DNA from: Bacteroides sp.
GTDB lineage: Bacteria > Bacteroidota > Bacteroidia > Bacteroidales > Muribaculaceae
DNA: 60,713 nt
Assembly (NCBI GenBank): GCA_014801535.1
Contig: JAAVEA010000023.1
Location: 1 to 60,713, forward strand
Direction of reading: 5' to 3'
The notes under the pieces are model-generated. The model did not search any database and was not told the origin of the DNA. It saw nothing but the letters and a program-made list of their open reading frames with translations. The translations under genes were made by a program, and so were the position numbers. How positions within the stretch are numbered: the first letter of the stretch is position 1; each line of letters opens with the position of its first letter. Positions 1 through 8,603 of the stretch are shown in pieces.

Positions 1-6
1 GCATAC

Positions 7-50
7 GATACGTTTACTTGGCTTTCATGATACGTTTAATTTGGTTTCAT
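7..50. repeat. Two-copy 22-bp tandem repeat, AT-rich leader region
   Basis: Two adjacent 22-bp copies (7-28 and 29-50) share the form GATACGTTTA-TTGG-TTCAT with two mismatches; a decayed third copy may lie near 91-112. Positions 1-388 hold no gene. They contain these repeats, two hairpins, a further pair of direct repeats and the promoter of the first gene. Confidence 0.6.
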
Positions 51-205
51 AGTATCGTTACACAGGGTAGAATATGATGATTGGTTTTATTATACTTTTT
101 ATTTGGTTTCAATTAATTCGGAAAGATATTTTTTACGGTTTTGCATTGAGAAATGCATAAAAATCAAATATTGGAAAGAAATTCTCATAGCTAACGATAT
201 AAGGA

Positions 206-256
206 AGGTCTCGGAGTGAGACCTGAAGGTAAAGGGTGACCGGGAGGCCATCCTTT
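206..256 (+). terminator. Two hairpins, probable terminator of a gene left of the window
   Basis: The first hairpin pairs AGGTCTC with GAGACCT (206-224). The second pairs AAAGGGTGACC with GGCCATCCTTT (231-256, one mismatch) around a GGGA loop and is followed by an AT-rich run. This fits a plus-strand terminator for a gene whose body lies outside the window. The second hairpin could equally be part of a small structured RNA. Confidence 0.4.
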
Positions 257-298
257 ATTATATATTAAAGATACTTCATTATATATTAAAGATACTTC
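257..298. repeat. Perfect 21-bp tandem duplication
   Basis: Two identical 21-bp AT-rich copies abut at 257-277 and 278-298, each ending GATACTTC. This is most simply a recent slippage duplication. It sits upstream of the promoter of the SGNH hydrolase gene. Confidence 0.75.
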
Positions 299-338
299 AT
301 ATTATAAAAGATTTAATATCCACTTAATATCGTTTAAT

Positions 339-369
339 TTTGAATACTAACTTATTAATATTAATTTTG
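339..369 (+). promoter_or_regulatory. Bacteroidetes-type promoter of the SGNH hydrolase/helicase pair
   Basis: TTTG at 339-342 and TAATTTTG at 362-369 are separated by 19 bases, which matches the Bacteroidetes -33/-7 consensus (TTTG, 19-21 bases, TAnnTTTG). The predicted transcription start is near 376, about 13 bases before the ATG at 389. A second TAATTTTG at 335-342 overlaps the -33 element. Confidence 0.6.
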
Positions 370-388
370 CATTAAAATATTTCAGAAT

Positions 389-1066
389 ATGACCAAATCT
401 TCAAAACGCATAAGCAATATATTAGCTCTATTAGTATTATTTGCGACATTAGCCATATATACTCCTCATACCAAGGCATATGAGTATTGGGATCGCAAAG
501 TCAGCCAATTTGATTCTCTCCCTGTTTATCCGGAGGATATTGTTTTCTTGGGTAATTCAATAACGGATGGAGGCCATTTCAACGAACTGTTCGAGATGCC
601 TAATATCAAAAATCGAGGCATCTCGTCTGATGTGATAAATGGAGTAGCCAAACGTCTGACCCAAGTCACCAAAGGCCACCCGGCCAAGATATTCCTCCTG
701 ATAGGTATAAACGATGTGGCTCAGAATGTATCGGCTCCCAAACTCATAAAAAAATATGAAGATCTTGTTGATTCCATTATATCTCAATCTCCTGAAACCA
801 AACTCTATTTACAGTCTGTGATGCCTGTGAACCATAGTTTTAAACGTTATAAAACACTCTATGGTAAAGACAAAGTGATAATTGACTTCAACAAGGGTAT
901 AAAGGAAATAGCAGAAAAAAAGGGGGTAACCTATATTGACCTGTGGCCTATGCTTGCCGACAGCGAAGGACGATTGAAGAGAGCATATACAAACGATGGT
1001 CTTCACCTCTCAGGTGCGGGATATAAGGCGTGGACAAAAGGGATAGATAAATATGTCAGAGAATAA
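389..1066 (+). CDS. Secreted SGNH/GDSL-family hydrolase
   Basis: This 225-residue protein starts with a hydrophobic signal segment (about residues 8-30). The SGNH blocks are visible in order. Block I is FLGNSITDG, with the Ser nucleophile in a GNSIT context. Block III is LLIGINDVA, giving Asn in a G-x-N-D motif. Block V is DGLHLSGAGY, giving the Asp and His of the catalytic triad. The family hydrolyses ester bonds of lipids, acetylated sugars or peptidoglycan; the substrate cannot be told from sequence. Export to the periplasm is inferred from the N-terminus. It has its own well-formed promoter, and its 3' end overlaps the helicase start by 14 bases, so the two are probably co-transcribed and may be translationally coupled. 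Confidence 0.88.
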   Translation: MTKSSKRISNILALLVLFATLAIYTPHTKAYEYWDRKVSQFDSLPVYPEDIVFLGNSITDGGHFNELFEMPNIKNRGISSDVINGVAKRLTQVTKGHPAKIFLLIGINDVAQNVSAPKLIKKYEDLVDSIISQSPETKLYLQSVMPVNHSFKRYKTLYGKDKVIIDFNKGIKEIAEKKGVTYIDLWPMLADSEGRLKRAYTNDGLHLSGAGYKAWTKGIDKYVRE

Positions 1067-2966
1067 GAGTCCGCTTAAAGTATTAGCGGAACAACGTAGG
1101 CTCTTGCAACTTGAATATGATGCTGAAAAGAGAGCATATTCTGAAATTACCGAAAAAATAGGTCTGAAGCGTCTGGCCGACAGAGGCGATGCGTGGCTTG
1201 ATATACGTATCGGCAATGACTATTATAATTCGCTTAATCAACGTATTGTTGAAATTTTTCGAACGAGTTCATCCGAGGATGACCATCATTTTGAATTCGG
1301 TCGTCCGGTGGCATTTATAATAACGGATGGTGATGCCGGAGCAAAACCAAGAATCGTATTTACAGGATCTGTAAGTTTTGCGGATGGTGACCGATTGGCC
1401 ATTATAATTCCGGACTCGGCCGTGGTTAGCCGCCTGAAAGAGGCTGCCTCTGTGGCCATAATGCTATCTTTTGATGAAACCACATATCGCGCAATGTTTG
1501 AAGCCATCGACAGATGTGTCAATGCCAAAGGACGATTGGCTGAATTGCGCGACCTTTTCTATTCAAAAAGAAGAGTTTCAGAACTTGTTCTCGCTCCTAT
1601 GCGCTTCCCATATCTTAACCGTTCGCAGGAAGATGGTGTCAATAAAGTGTTGCGTGCAAAGGATGTCGCAATTGTACACGGTCCTCCGGGTACAGGAAAG
1701 ACTACCACACTGGTAGAAGCCATCAATGAAACTTTGCGACGTGAAAGTCAGGTAATGGTGTGCGCCCAAAGCAATATGGCTGTTGACTGGATAAGTGAAA
1801 AATTGGTTGACCGCGGCATACATGTGTTACGCATCGGGAATCCGGCTAAGGTTAATGACAAGATGCTTTCTTTCACCTACGAACACCGATTTGAAGCTCA
1901 TCCCGACTACCCCACTCTCTGGAGCATCCGTAAAGCTATTCGTGAACTTCAGGGAACGAAACGGAAAGGGTCTGATCAATGGCATCAGAAAATGGATAGA
2001 CTCCGCGGACGTGCCACTGAACTGGAGATCCGCATTAATAATGACCTTTTCAATACAGCTCACGTGATTGCGTGTACTCTCGTCGGAAGCGCCAACCGCA
2101 TTCTTTCGGGAATGAAATTCTCAACCCTATTTATAGATGAAGCGGCACAGGCTCTTGAAGCCGCTTGCCTTATCCCTTTGCGCAGAGCCGGAAGAGTGAT
2201 TCTGGCCGGCGACCATTGCCAGCTACCACCGACCGTAAAATCCTATGAAGCCATGAAACAGGGTCTCGGACGTTCCCTGATGGAAAGACTTGTTGAAAAT
2301 CATCCGGAAGCGGTGACCTTACTTACCATTCAATATAGAATGAACGAGGATATTATGAGATTCTCCTCCAATTGGTTCTACAATGGTGAAATGAAAGCTT
2401 CCGAAGATGCCAGACACAGAAGTATTCTCGACCTCGATACACCCATTGAGTGGATTGACACGTCGGAAATAATAAATGAGATTTCTGAGAATGAGGCTGA
2501 TTCATATGAAATAAGAGCCTATCGTGATGCCTTATCAGGAAACTCTTTTGGCAGGATTAACAAGGAAGAGGCTCAGCTCACTATTCTTACACTTCAGAAC
2601 TATATAAATAAAATAGGGAAACAGCGATTTCTCGATGAGCGTCTTGATATCGGATTGATTTCACCATATCGGGCTCAGGTTAAATATCTGAGACATCTAA
2701 TAAATCGTCTCTCTTTTTTCAAACCTTTCCGCAATTCAATTTCTATCAACACAGTAGACGGTTTTCAGGGTCAGGAGCGTGATATTATTGTTATCTCGCT
2801 TGTAAGAAGCAACGAGGAAGGCGACATAGGTTTCCTGCGTGACTTGCGCCGCATGAATGTTGCAATGACACGCGCACGTATGAAGCTTCTGATAATCGGA
2901 GACTCCTCCACTCTCGGCCGCCACCCCTTTTACAGGAAGTTCAAGGAATATATCGAAAGCCTATAG
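1053..2966 (+). CDS. DNA2/NAM7 (SF1B, IGHMBP2-like) helicase
   Basis: This 637-residue protein is a superfamily 1 helicase. Walker A is GPPGTGKTT at about residues 210-218. The Q-like motif FPYLNRSQ lies just before it. Motif Ia is around CAQSNMAVD, motif II is DEAA at 362-365, motif III is LAGDHCQLPP, motif IV is near QYRMNEDIM, motif V is VDGFQGQERD, and motif VI is NVAMTRARM. The N-terminal 190 residues hold the beta-barrel/stalk region typical of IGHMBP2/SMUBP-2-like proteins. The predicted role is ATP-dependent unwinding of nucleic acid in the cytoplasm. The start overlaps the upstream gene by 14 bases. Bacteroidales carry this helicase commonly, and its exact role is not established. 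All motifs look intact. Confidence 0.9.
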   Translation: MSENKSPLKVLAEQRRLLQLEYDAEKRAYSEITEKIGLKRLADRGDAWLDIRIGNDYYNSLNQRIVEIFRTSSSEDDHHFEFGRPVAFIITDGDAGAKPRIVFTGSVSFADGDRLAIIIPDSAVVSRLKEAASVAIMLSFDETTYRAMFEAIDRCVNAKGRLAELRDLFYSKRRVSELVLAPMRFPYLNRSQEDGVNKVLRAKDVAIVHGPPGTGKTTTLVEAINETLRRESQVMVCAQSNMAVDWISEKLVDRGIHVLRIGNPAKVNDKMLSFTYEHRFEAHPDYPTLWSIRKAIRELQGTKRKGSDQWHQKMDRLRGRATELEIRINNDLFNTAHVIACTLVGSANRILSGMKFSTLFIDEAAQALEAACLIPLRRAGRVILAGDHCQLPPTVKSYEAMKQGLGRSLMERLVENHPEAVTLLTIQYRMNEDIMRFSSNWFYNGEMKASEDARHRSILDLDTPIEWIDTSEIINEISENEADSYEIRAYRDALSGNSFGRINKEEAQLTILTLQNYINKIGKQRFLDERLDIGLISPYRAQVKYLRHLINRLSFFKPFRNSISINTVDGFQGQERDIIVISLVRSNEEGDIGFLRDLRRMNVAMTRARMKLLIIGDSSTLGRHPFYRKFKEYIESL

Positions 2967-3126
2967 ATACCTGTTTTGGTGTTCCTACAATTGCTCCGAT
3001 AAGTGCTCGCAATGAATCGGAATCAAGTTTTTCGTTATAATTTTGAAATAAAACACTCACACTTATTCCTAATAGCATAGATTTTAGTATATTTGCGATT
3101 CTCAAACTCATTATTACATATTAGTT

Positions 3127-3912
3127 GTGCAAAAATACCTTAAATACATTTTCCTTTTTTTCGGTGTAATCTTCTTAATACACCCAATTACGGCAAAAAA
3201 CAATAGGATTGACCGCTTTGCTGAAGTGGTTGATTCTCTGCATAGCTCTATGGTATTCCCTTATAATATTGCACCGGGAATAGTTCTTTCTAATATTGGT
3301 GTAGACAAAAAGGCTAAAATGCTTGTTATAAATTATATGCTAAACCCAGAATTGGTAGAAAGCGTTATTAAAAATGCTTCTTCTGAAAATGGGATCGCCC
3401 AACTTCTTACCGGCTACGATGAAATATTCTCTACCTCAATGATAGATGCAAAAGCCGGATGCAAGATTATAGTTACATGTCCATCAGCAGACGGGATAAA
3501 TAAAACTCAATTTGTAACAGTTCCGGCTTCTGCTATCCCCATTGTCTATTCGAAGCTCAAAAACGGTGACTACTCTTCTCTTAAACCATATTTGGAAATG
3601 TTAGAGAATACATTCGCAAATATGCAACTTCCTTTAAAAGTTGTCAATGGTGTATATTTAATCAATGGCTTTATCAAAGATAAGGAAGCTCACTGGGTAT
3701 ATAGAATTGAAGGCAATATTGATTCGTCAAATTTTACCGATGATATAGTCCGAAATAATCGTTTAAATTTAATCAATAATCTTCGCGCTAATTTAAGTTC
3801 TCATTATTTAACTGAAATTGAAGAACAAGAGATCTCCCTGCACTACACCTATCTTAATGAAAAAGACGACATATTATTTGAGTTCATCTTTACTGCCAAT
3901 GATTTGAAATGA
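3127..3912 (+). CDS. Small secreted protein of unknown function
   Basis: The predicted product has 261 residues and I do not recognise the family. A signal peptide is clear (hydrophobic residues about 4-20, then ITAKN). The rest is soluble and mixed alpha/beta, with no obvious catalytic motif and no lipobox. The chosen start is GTG at 3127. A TATATTTG -7 box at 3088-3095 puts the transcription start near 3102, which leaves a short leader and supports this start. The body is AT-rich compared with the helicase upstream. It stands alone, followed by a small broken ORF and the higBA pair, so it may belong to the accessory stretch that begins here. Confidence 0.7.
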   Translation: MQKYLKYIFLFFGVIFLIHPITAKNNRIDRFAEVVDSLHSSMVFPYNIAPGIVLSNIGVDKKAKMLVINYMLNPELVESVIKNASSENGIAQLLTGYDEIFSTSMIDAKAGCKIIVTCPSADGINKTQFVTVPASAIPIVYSKLKNGDYSSLKPYLEMLENTFANMQLPLKVVNGVYLINGFIKDKEAHWVYRIEGNIDSSNFTDDIVRNNRLNLINNLRANLSSHYLTEIEEQEISLHYTYLNEKDDILFEFIFTANDLK

Positions 3913-3958
3913 AAGTGTAGCGTCATATCCTTAGATATTTGTTGTTAGTACAAAAAAA

Positions 3959-4158
3959 TATCTTTGTGAATTAATTATCACTTCTTAATTTACTTTTCAT
4001 GAATCTACCGGCTCGGTATTTAAAACCTGGAGGTCAAGGATGGAATTTATAATGGCTTGCTTCCCGCCATAAGCAGGAAAACCACTCAGGCCGTCACAGC
4101 AGAAGAGAAGAACATCACAAATTGGGTGATTAAGACTCCTCCCGGTGAAAATCCCTAA
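3959..4158 (+). pseudogene. Small ORF broken by a frameshift, with its own promoter
   Basis: A TATCTTTG -7 box at 3959-3966 precedes an ATG at 3999. That frame reads MNLPARYLKPGG and soon stops. The neighbouring frame, from a TAA at 4021-4023, runs NLEVKDGIYNGLLP and on to a stop at 4156-4158, ending KTPPGENP. Joining the two frames in the TTTAAAA tract near 4018-4025 gives a plausible protein of about 52 residues. I do not recognise the family. The break is either a real mutation or a sequencing error in a short homopolymer. The rest of 3913-4398 is AT-rich and shows nothing else convincing. Confidence 0.4.
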
Positions 4159-4398
4159 CTAAAACTTTCACTACTCCGGAAAGACCTGTATAAAGTCTCT
4201 TTTAAGTTATATTTTTCGAGATATAATTGTCTAATCCAAAATTATAGCCTAAATTTTTGATTAGGATATTTTTTATTGGAAATTTACGTCATAAAATCAT
4301 TATAAAAACGCTATTCCAACTAATGCTAAACCATATCACCCATCAAATGGAACAACATTATTATTACTGGCGTCACAAGAGCTATCAGAATGTACTTT

Positions 4399-4746
4399 TC
4401 AAATGAAGGCTGCAACCTGACGAATTTTAGCTAACCGTGCCAGAAATTTTGGATTAGACTTAGCAACCTGTTTATTATATTCCGACTGAAGGCGTAACCA
4501 AAGGTCGGCCTCAATTCCAAGGGCAGCTTCAAGTAAAAGAGCGTATTCAGTTGTGACAGCTCGTTTCCCGTTTAAAACTTCATTAAACACTGAGGCAGAC
4601 ACCCCTATCTCGGCAGCCAAGGCTTTCTGAGAAATTCCCCTATATTCAATTTCATCCTTAATCATCTCTCCGGGATGTATTGGAAAAGAAGGCATAAGAT
4701 TATTTGCTACCATATCCTCCTTAACTCTATCAAATTTTATAGTCAT
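4399..4746 (-). CDS. higA: HigA-type antitoxin, XRE-family helix-turn-helix protein
   Basis: This is a 115-residue DNA-binding antitoxin. The HigA signature PIHPGEMIKDEIEYRGIS begins near residue 21, followed by the helix-turn-helix around QKALAAEIGVSASVFNEVLN and the KRAVTTEYALLLEAALG segment typical of the VapI/HigA group. In this family the antitoxin binds and silences the toxin and represses the shared promoter. The gene follows the toxin gene by 7 bases, which is the usual higB-higA order. The N-terminus is about 18 residues longer than the HTH core needs. The probable operator lies upstream of higB at 5107-5142. Confidence 0.9.
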   Translation of the reverse strand: MTIKFDRVKEDMVANNLMPSFPIHPGEMIKDEIEYRGISQKALAAEIGVSASVFNEVLNGKRAVTTEYALLLEAALGIEADLWLRLQSEYNKQVAKSNPKFLARLAKIRQVAAFI

Positions 4747-4753
4747 AACATAC

Positions 4754-5071
4754 TTATTTATAATGATTTGATAACTCCAAAACGTTACAGATAGTTAGAA
4801 TTGATTCTTTCTCATTAATTTCTACAGTAAACTCTATTCTATATTTATCATTCACTCTTACAGACGATCTGCCAGTCTTATCACCCGTAAGAACTTCATA
4901 ATTCAACGAACAAATTAACCAAAGAGCCTCAATTGAAGACGACATTTTCAAAAAGTTTATTGCTTTTTGATACCGCTTTATTACGTCAGATTGAAACCTA
5001 TGTTTTTTATCTGGACTTTTACCTTCCTCATAGAACCTTTTTAAATATTCAAATTCAAACGTAACAATCAA
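4754..5071 (-). CDS. higB: HigB-type toxin, RelE/ParE-fold mRNA interferase
   Basis: The 105-residue protein begins IVTFEFEYLKRFYEEGK and contains DKKHRFQSDVIKRYQKA, then LNYEVLTGDKTGRSSVRV and DKYRIEFTV. These blocks are characteristic of the HigB/RelE-like family. Members cleave mRNA in the ribosome and are neutralised by the downstream HigA. The start is TTG at 5071; no in-frame ATG or GTG lies between it and the promoter, whose predicted start site is only about 16 bases away. Basic and tyrosine residues expected for activity (R61-S-S-V-R-V region, Y in DKYRIEF) are present, so the toxin looks intact. Confidence 0.88.
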   Translation of the reverse strand: MIVTFEFEYLKRFYEEGKSPDKKHRFQSDVIKRYQKAINFLKMSSSIEALWLICSLNYEVLTGDKTGRSSVRVNDKYRIEFTVEINEKESILTICNVLELSNHYK

Positions 5072-5093
5072 ACACCGCCTAATAATTTCATTA

Positions 5094-5142
5094 CAAAGGT
5101 ATATATAAAAAACAGATTCGCAAATCTGCGAATCTGTTTTTT
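5094..5142 (-). promoter_or_regulatory. higBA promoter with palindromic operator over the -33 box
   Basis: On the minus strand TTTG (5124-5121) and TACCTTTG (5101-5094) are exactly 19 bases apart, a perfect Bacteroidetes promoter. A perfect 16-bp inverted repeat (arms 5107-5122 and 5127-5142, arm core ACAGATTCGCA, 4-base centre) covers the -33 element. This is the layout expected for autorepression by HigA. Because the arms end in A and T runs, the same sequence could also serve as a terminator for the gene at 5235-6551. Confidence 0.7.
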
Positions 5143-5234
5143 ATCTAAATAAGTTTGATTGTTAAACTGGAAGCAATTTATGACTTAAGATGAGGAAAAC
5201 TGAAAATAGAAACAATGCCATTCTCATCATTCTC

Positions 5235-6551
5235 CTAATTAAAAACAATTTTTTCTTTCTTCCTCCCTTGAACCTTTATATATATACCCTTATCCGGATT
5301 TTTAACATTTACCCCCTGAAGGTTATAGTAGACTATCGGAATCTGAGAATCTTCATCTTCTGATACTGTTATATCATTGATACCGGCAACTTCTTCGTCA
5401 ATTATTTCAAGTATCGGGAAACCATCCTTTCCCCATTTCCATTGACAACACTCGGTTCCCAACGCAATAGCATTATCGATCAGTTCTTCCCAGAAATCAT
5501 TAGATTGCATATATGTTTCCGATTGGAAAGAATGTACCCCTGAATATATTACATAACTGTCATCACCGATCAGGTTTGATGCCGAACCGGACAACGCATA
5601 AAGATCACCTACATGTGTTTTGCGGTCGGACGTCCTGGGATTAGAACTGACAACAGATGTTATAGCACAGGAATTGGATCCTTCTGCAGTTATTATCTTT
5701 CCATAATTTACAATGTTGGAGAATCGTTCCTCCCCGTTTCTATCAGCTAATTGATAGCAAATTCCTGATGGATTTTCCGCCCCCGTCACTTTTCCCATAT
5801 TAAAACAGTTCACAGCAGAATAGACAATATTAAAAAGGCCTGATCCATTTACTCTGTAAGTAGTGGGTTCTCTCATAGAAGAAGCTGCCTTGGCCTCGAC
5901 TTCACCATAATTGTAGCAGTTGACAGCCCGGACAAGATATCCGCCGGCAAGACCGTGAGAATAGCTTTTGCCAAAACTTCCGGAATTTTTCAATAGATAT
6001 AACACATCTCTGCTAAATCCATAACGTGTCATTGCATAATTTACACAATTCTCTATGGTGGAGGTATCCGAACTTCCACCCCCTATCCATGAACATAAAA
6101 ATGAATTCTTTATAGTCAGATTTTTTATAGATCCATTTAGTTTTTCTATAAAATAGATACTCCATTGATTCGGACCGACAATCAAATCAGTCATGGAACC
6201 CTTTATCCCTGAAATGGAATGTCCATTACCATTCAAATGTCCGTCAAACTGCACGATTGATTCCCATGCTACCCCCTCAATGTATGGTGTGTCTCTCGTA
6301 AAATCTTCAGGTATAATCAGATTTTCATTATCAACAATATCCGCTGTCAGGATAAAATATTCATCTTTGTGGTAATTTCCGACTTTACTATCCTCTACGA
6401 GCTGTTTCAAGTCGTTTATATCCCCTATCTGAAAGGGATCCTCTTCTGTGCCGGAACCTTTGGTCCAGGAAGAATCCGTCTGTGCTTGAACTGAGATATT
6501 TATCCAGCACACCAAATAGATTGCGATAATCTTTTTATAGTGGTTTATCAT
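5235..6551 (-). CDS. Secreted protein with GLUG-like repeats and a C-terminal sorting-type tail
   Basis: The 438-residue protein has a signal peptide (residues 1-23, ending VQAQ). SGTEEDPFQIGDINDLKQL at about 33-52 and NGNGHSISGIKG near 105 resemble the GLUG-type repeats seen in surface beta-solenoid proteins. The last 35 residues read IVYYNLQGVNVKNPDKGIYI followed by a basic end. The same kind of tail occurs on proteins of the B12 operon in this window (45117-48974 and 49002-50711). It resembles the short C-terminal domains that direct Bacteroidetes proteins to type IX secretion, but assignment to that pathway is inference. There is no lipobox. The function is unknown; a surface or secreted role is likely. 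Confidence 0.7.
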   Translation of the reverse strand: MINHYKKIIAIYLVCWINISVQAQTDSSWTKGSGTEEDPFQIGDINDLKQLVEDSKVGNYHKDEYFILTADIVDNENLIIPEDFTRDTPYIEGVAWESIVQFDGHLNGNGHSISGIKGSMTDLIVGPNQWSIYFIEKLNGSIKNLTIKNSFLCSWIGGGSSDTSTIENCVNYAMTRYGFSRDVLYLLKNSGSFGKSYSHGLAGGYLVRAVNCYNYGEVEAKAASSMREPTTYRVNGSGLFNIVYSAVNCFNMGKVTGAENPSGICYQLADRNGEERFSNIVNYGKIITAEGSNSCAITSVVSSNPRTSDRKTHVGDLYALSGSASNLIGDDSYVIYSGVHSFQSETYMQSNDFWEELIDNAIALGTECCQWKWGKDGFPILEIIDEEVAGINDITVSEDEDSQIPIVYYNLQGVNVKNPDKGIYIKVQGRKKEKIVFN

Positions 6552-6659
6552 TTTTAACCAATTATTAGCCTTTTATATTTTGTGAATTTATTAATCTCTC
6601 GGAAAGAGTGTCACGTTACATAATCATACATAACGCTGTGCATATAAATATTTCATCTT

Positions 6660-7766
6660 TTAATACGACGGAGTCAGATTATACGTGAATCCATCGGAAT
6701 CAACCAAAACTAAAGACTCAGACGTAAGTTTCTCAACAGTGTACACTTTTATTGTTGATTTTCCGGATGTCCAGCCGGGGAAGAAGTCTTTTGCAGCAGA
6801 AGAGCCGTATTCCCATGATACATCTTCAAAATAGCATGTCAATGTTTTGTCCCGAAGAGAGTATGTACCGCCTGCTGACAAATAAATAGTTCCTGAACTT
6901 CCTAAACTTCCACCTTTTTCTATATAACTTACGTTCCCGTTTCCATAGAAATTGAAGCGATATTTTGAAGCTGCACTAACCCATCCGAAAGTAGATTTTT
7001 CAAGAATCTCAATCTGTGTTTTATTATCAACGCCATCTCCATTTGACGGTATATCGGCCTGAGTTCCCTTGGTGAAATTAAATATCTTATTATCAAAATC
7101 TCTTTTTAGGGAGAGATAGGTGGAAGTCAATGAAAGAATATCCAATTTCGTTGTGCCGAGAACTATATAGGCTTCCCGATAATCATAAGAAAAAGAATAG
7201 TCTGTCTTGCTTGTGTATATCTTGGGATTAGTCTGCAACAATTCATACTCTGTGGCTTCATGGTCTCCAATCACCAATACGGTTGCACCATCATCCCTCT
7301 TCCATATTCCTTCGAGCATATCGGAAGAATCCACTATTTCATTACCGCTTGAATCGGTCTCCACCGAACCATCTCTGGTTAGAATGAAGGAAGTATAATG
7401 ATCCTGAGGATATAACCGGTCTCCTTTTATCCTGAAACTTATGCTGTAGCTCTCTACATCCGGATTAGTTATAGAACCGACATATCCGTCACATGAGATA
7501 AGATCCCCTTTTACTTTATAAGTAAAAGCTACAACCCGATAATCAACTGGAGATATATACTCTAACATTCCGCTACCGTCAGAAGAGAAATTGACATTAA
7601 GTGTTCTGAATTTTGTTCCCCCGACAGGATTATTATAGGAACTTGTTCCGCTCCACTCTCCCACTATAGAGGAGGATTCAGGCTGATCATCATCACCGCA
7701 TGAACACAATAATAAATTGAATAATAAAAAGGTCAGTGATAGAATACTGTTTAACGATTTATTCAT
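6660..7766 (-). CDS. Lipocalin-like surface lipoprotein of unknown function
   Basis: This is a 368-residue lipoprotein. The N-terminus is a hydrophobic signal ending in the lipobox LLLCSC, followed by an acidic GDDDQPES stretch typical of Bacteroidetes surface-exposed lipoproteins. IVGEWSGTSS near residue 35 and LEGIWKRDDGAT near 150 look like two starts of lipocalin-like beta-barrel domains, and SKYRFNFYGNGNVSYIE near 265 could be a third. No catalytic residues stand out. It lies 108 bases upstream of, and in the same orientation as, the secreted gene ending at 5235, so co-transcription is possible. The substrate or partner is unknown. Confidence 0.75.
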   Translation of the reverse strand: MNKSLNSILSLTFLLFNLLLCSCGDDDQPESSSIVGEWSGTSSYNNPVGGTKFRTLNVNFSSDGSGMLEYISPVDYRVVAFTYKVKGDLISCDGYVGSITNPDVESYSISFRIKGDRLYPQDHYTSFILTRDGSVETDSSGNEIVDSSDMLEGIWKRDDGATVLVIGDHEATEYELLQTNPKIYTSKTDYSFSYDYREAYIVLGTTKLDILSLTSTYLSLKRDFDNKIFNFTKGTQADIPSNGDGVDNKTQIEILEKSTFGWVSAASKYRFNFYGNGNVSYIEKGGSLGSSGTIYLSAGGTYSLRDKTLTCYFEDVSWEYGSSAAKDFFPGWTSGKSTIKVYTVEKLTSESLVLVDSDGFTYNLTPSY

Positions 7767-7921
7767 TTTTTTAATATTTTGGAAAAAATACTTCTACGTC
7801 CGACTTATACACCCAAATTCGATGTTTTCAATTTTTTGTCATGTAGTTAATTAATTTTGTTTAAATTCAAACACTCTCTAAAAGGCATCAAATATATTTA
7901 AGTCTGATCTTATAATCTTAA

Positions 7922-8432
7922 TCAATGTTTATTTTTGCACCATTTGCATGGGACACACGTATGGACCTCAAGACCCGGATCCCATTGATAACCGCATATT
8001 TTGCACTTCTTTCTCGGGAGATTTTGTCCGAATGTTGCCACCCCCATTTGCAATGTCTTAACCCATCCGGTGCCTTCACAATGAATGCACTTGGAGTTAT
8101 TATTATAAGAACCGGGACTTCCTGTGTCGTTTCCTAAGTCATTTCCTCCATCGTTTTGATAATCTACGGCATAAGTTGGAGTGGCCATCTCAATCGCTGT
8201 CTGCGACACCATATAGTTATTCATATTCAACTGCCCCAATAATGCATTTGATATTGCACTTCCGGAAAAAGATTACTGCTTTTCGCCATATCAATATTGA
8301 AATCACTTTGCATTTTCATCATTGCATTAGTAATCCCAGGGGAGGAATACATTGGATTGCCATAAGAAGGTCTTCTGCATTTGAAGCAAATGCAAATGAC
8401 ATATATATGAAAAGAGAGAAAAGATAACGCAT
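7922..8432 (-). pseudogene. Secreted Cys-rich small protein gene broken by two frameshifts
   Basis: The coding sense moves through three frames on the minus strand. From ATG at 8432 the first frame gives a signal peptide (MRYLFSLFIYMSFAFASNAE). The second gives PSYGNPMYSSPGITNAMMK and onward to SSNLF. The third gives GSAISNALLGQLNMNNYM and onward to the stop at 7922, including CIHCEGTG, CKIC and CVPCKWC metal-binding-like pairs. Each switch requires one extra base: one near 8370-8378, the other in the five-base homopolymer at 8266-8270. Restored, the protein would be about 170 residues, secreted and probably zinc-binding. This could be genuine decay or assembly indels. The longest intact piece (7922-8239) has only a TTG start. 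Confidence 0.6.
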
Positions 8433-8476
8433 ATTGGTTCTTAAATGGCGATGAAAGCGTTCCCTCTCTCATCAGG

Positions 8477-8603
8477 GTATAAAAAAAGAAGACGTGGAAC
8501 GATGTTCTTGTCTATCTTCTCGGAGGCATCGCCAAACGCCTTGTACTAAATAAACAGTCCACTCCCACGCCTCATCGGATATCGATTCCCCTTGTCGGGG
8601 GAG
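8477..8603 (-). ncRNA. Candidate structured RNA or leader hairpin
   Basis: On the minus strand this stretch, directly downstream of the promoter-leader repeat at 8603-8747, can fold into a long rod. GTGGA (8562-8558) pairs with TCCAC (8498-8494), TGTTTATT pairs with GATAGACA allowing G-U, and AGGC pairs with GCCT at the tip. A T-rich run at 8487-8481 follows the 3' side. It may be the 3' half of a small RNA or a leader attenuator. I cannot assign it to a known RNA family. Confidence 0.3.

Noticed and set aside
1..300. CRISPR-like array from the short repeats at the left edge
   Set aside because: The repeats are contiguous duplications without spacers and there are no cas genes in the window.
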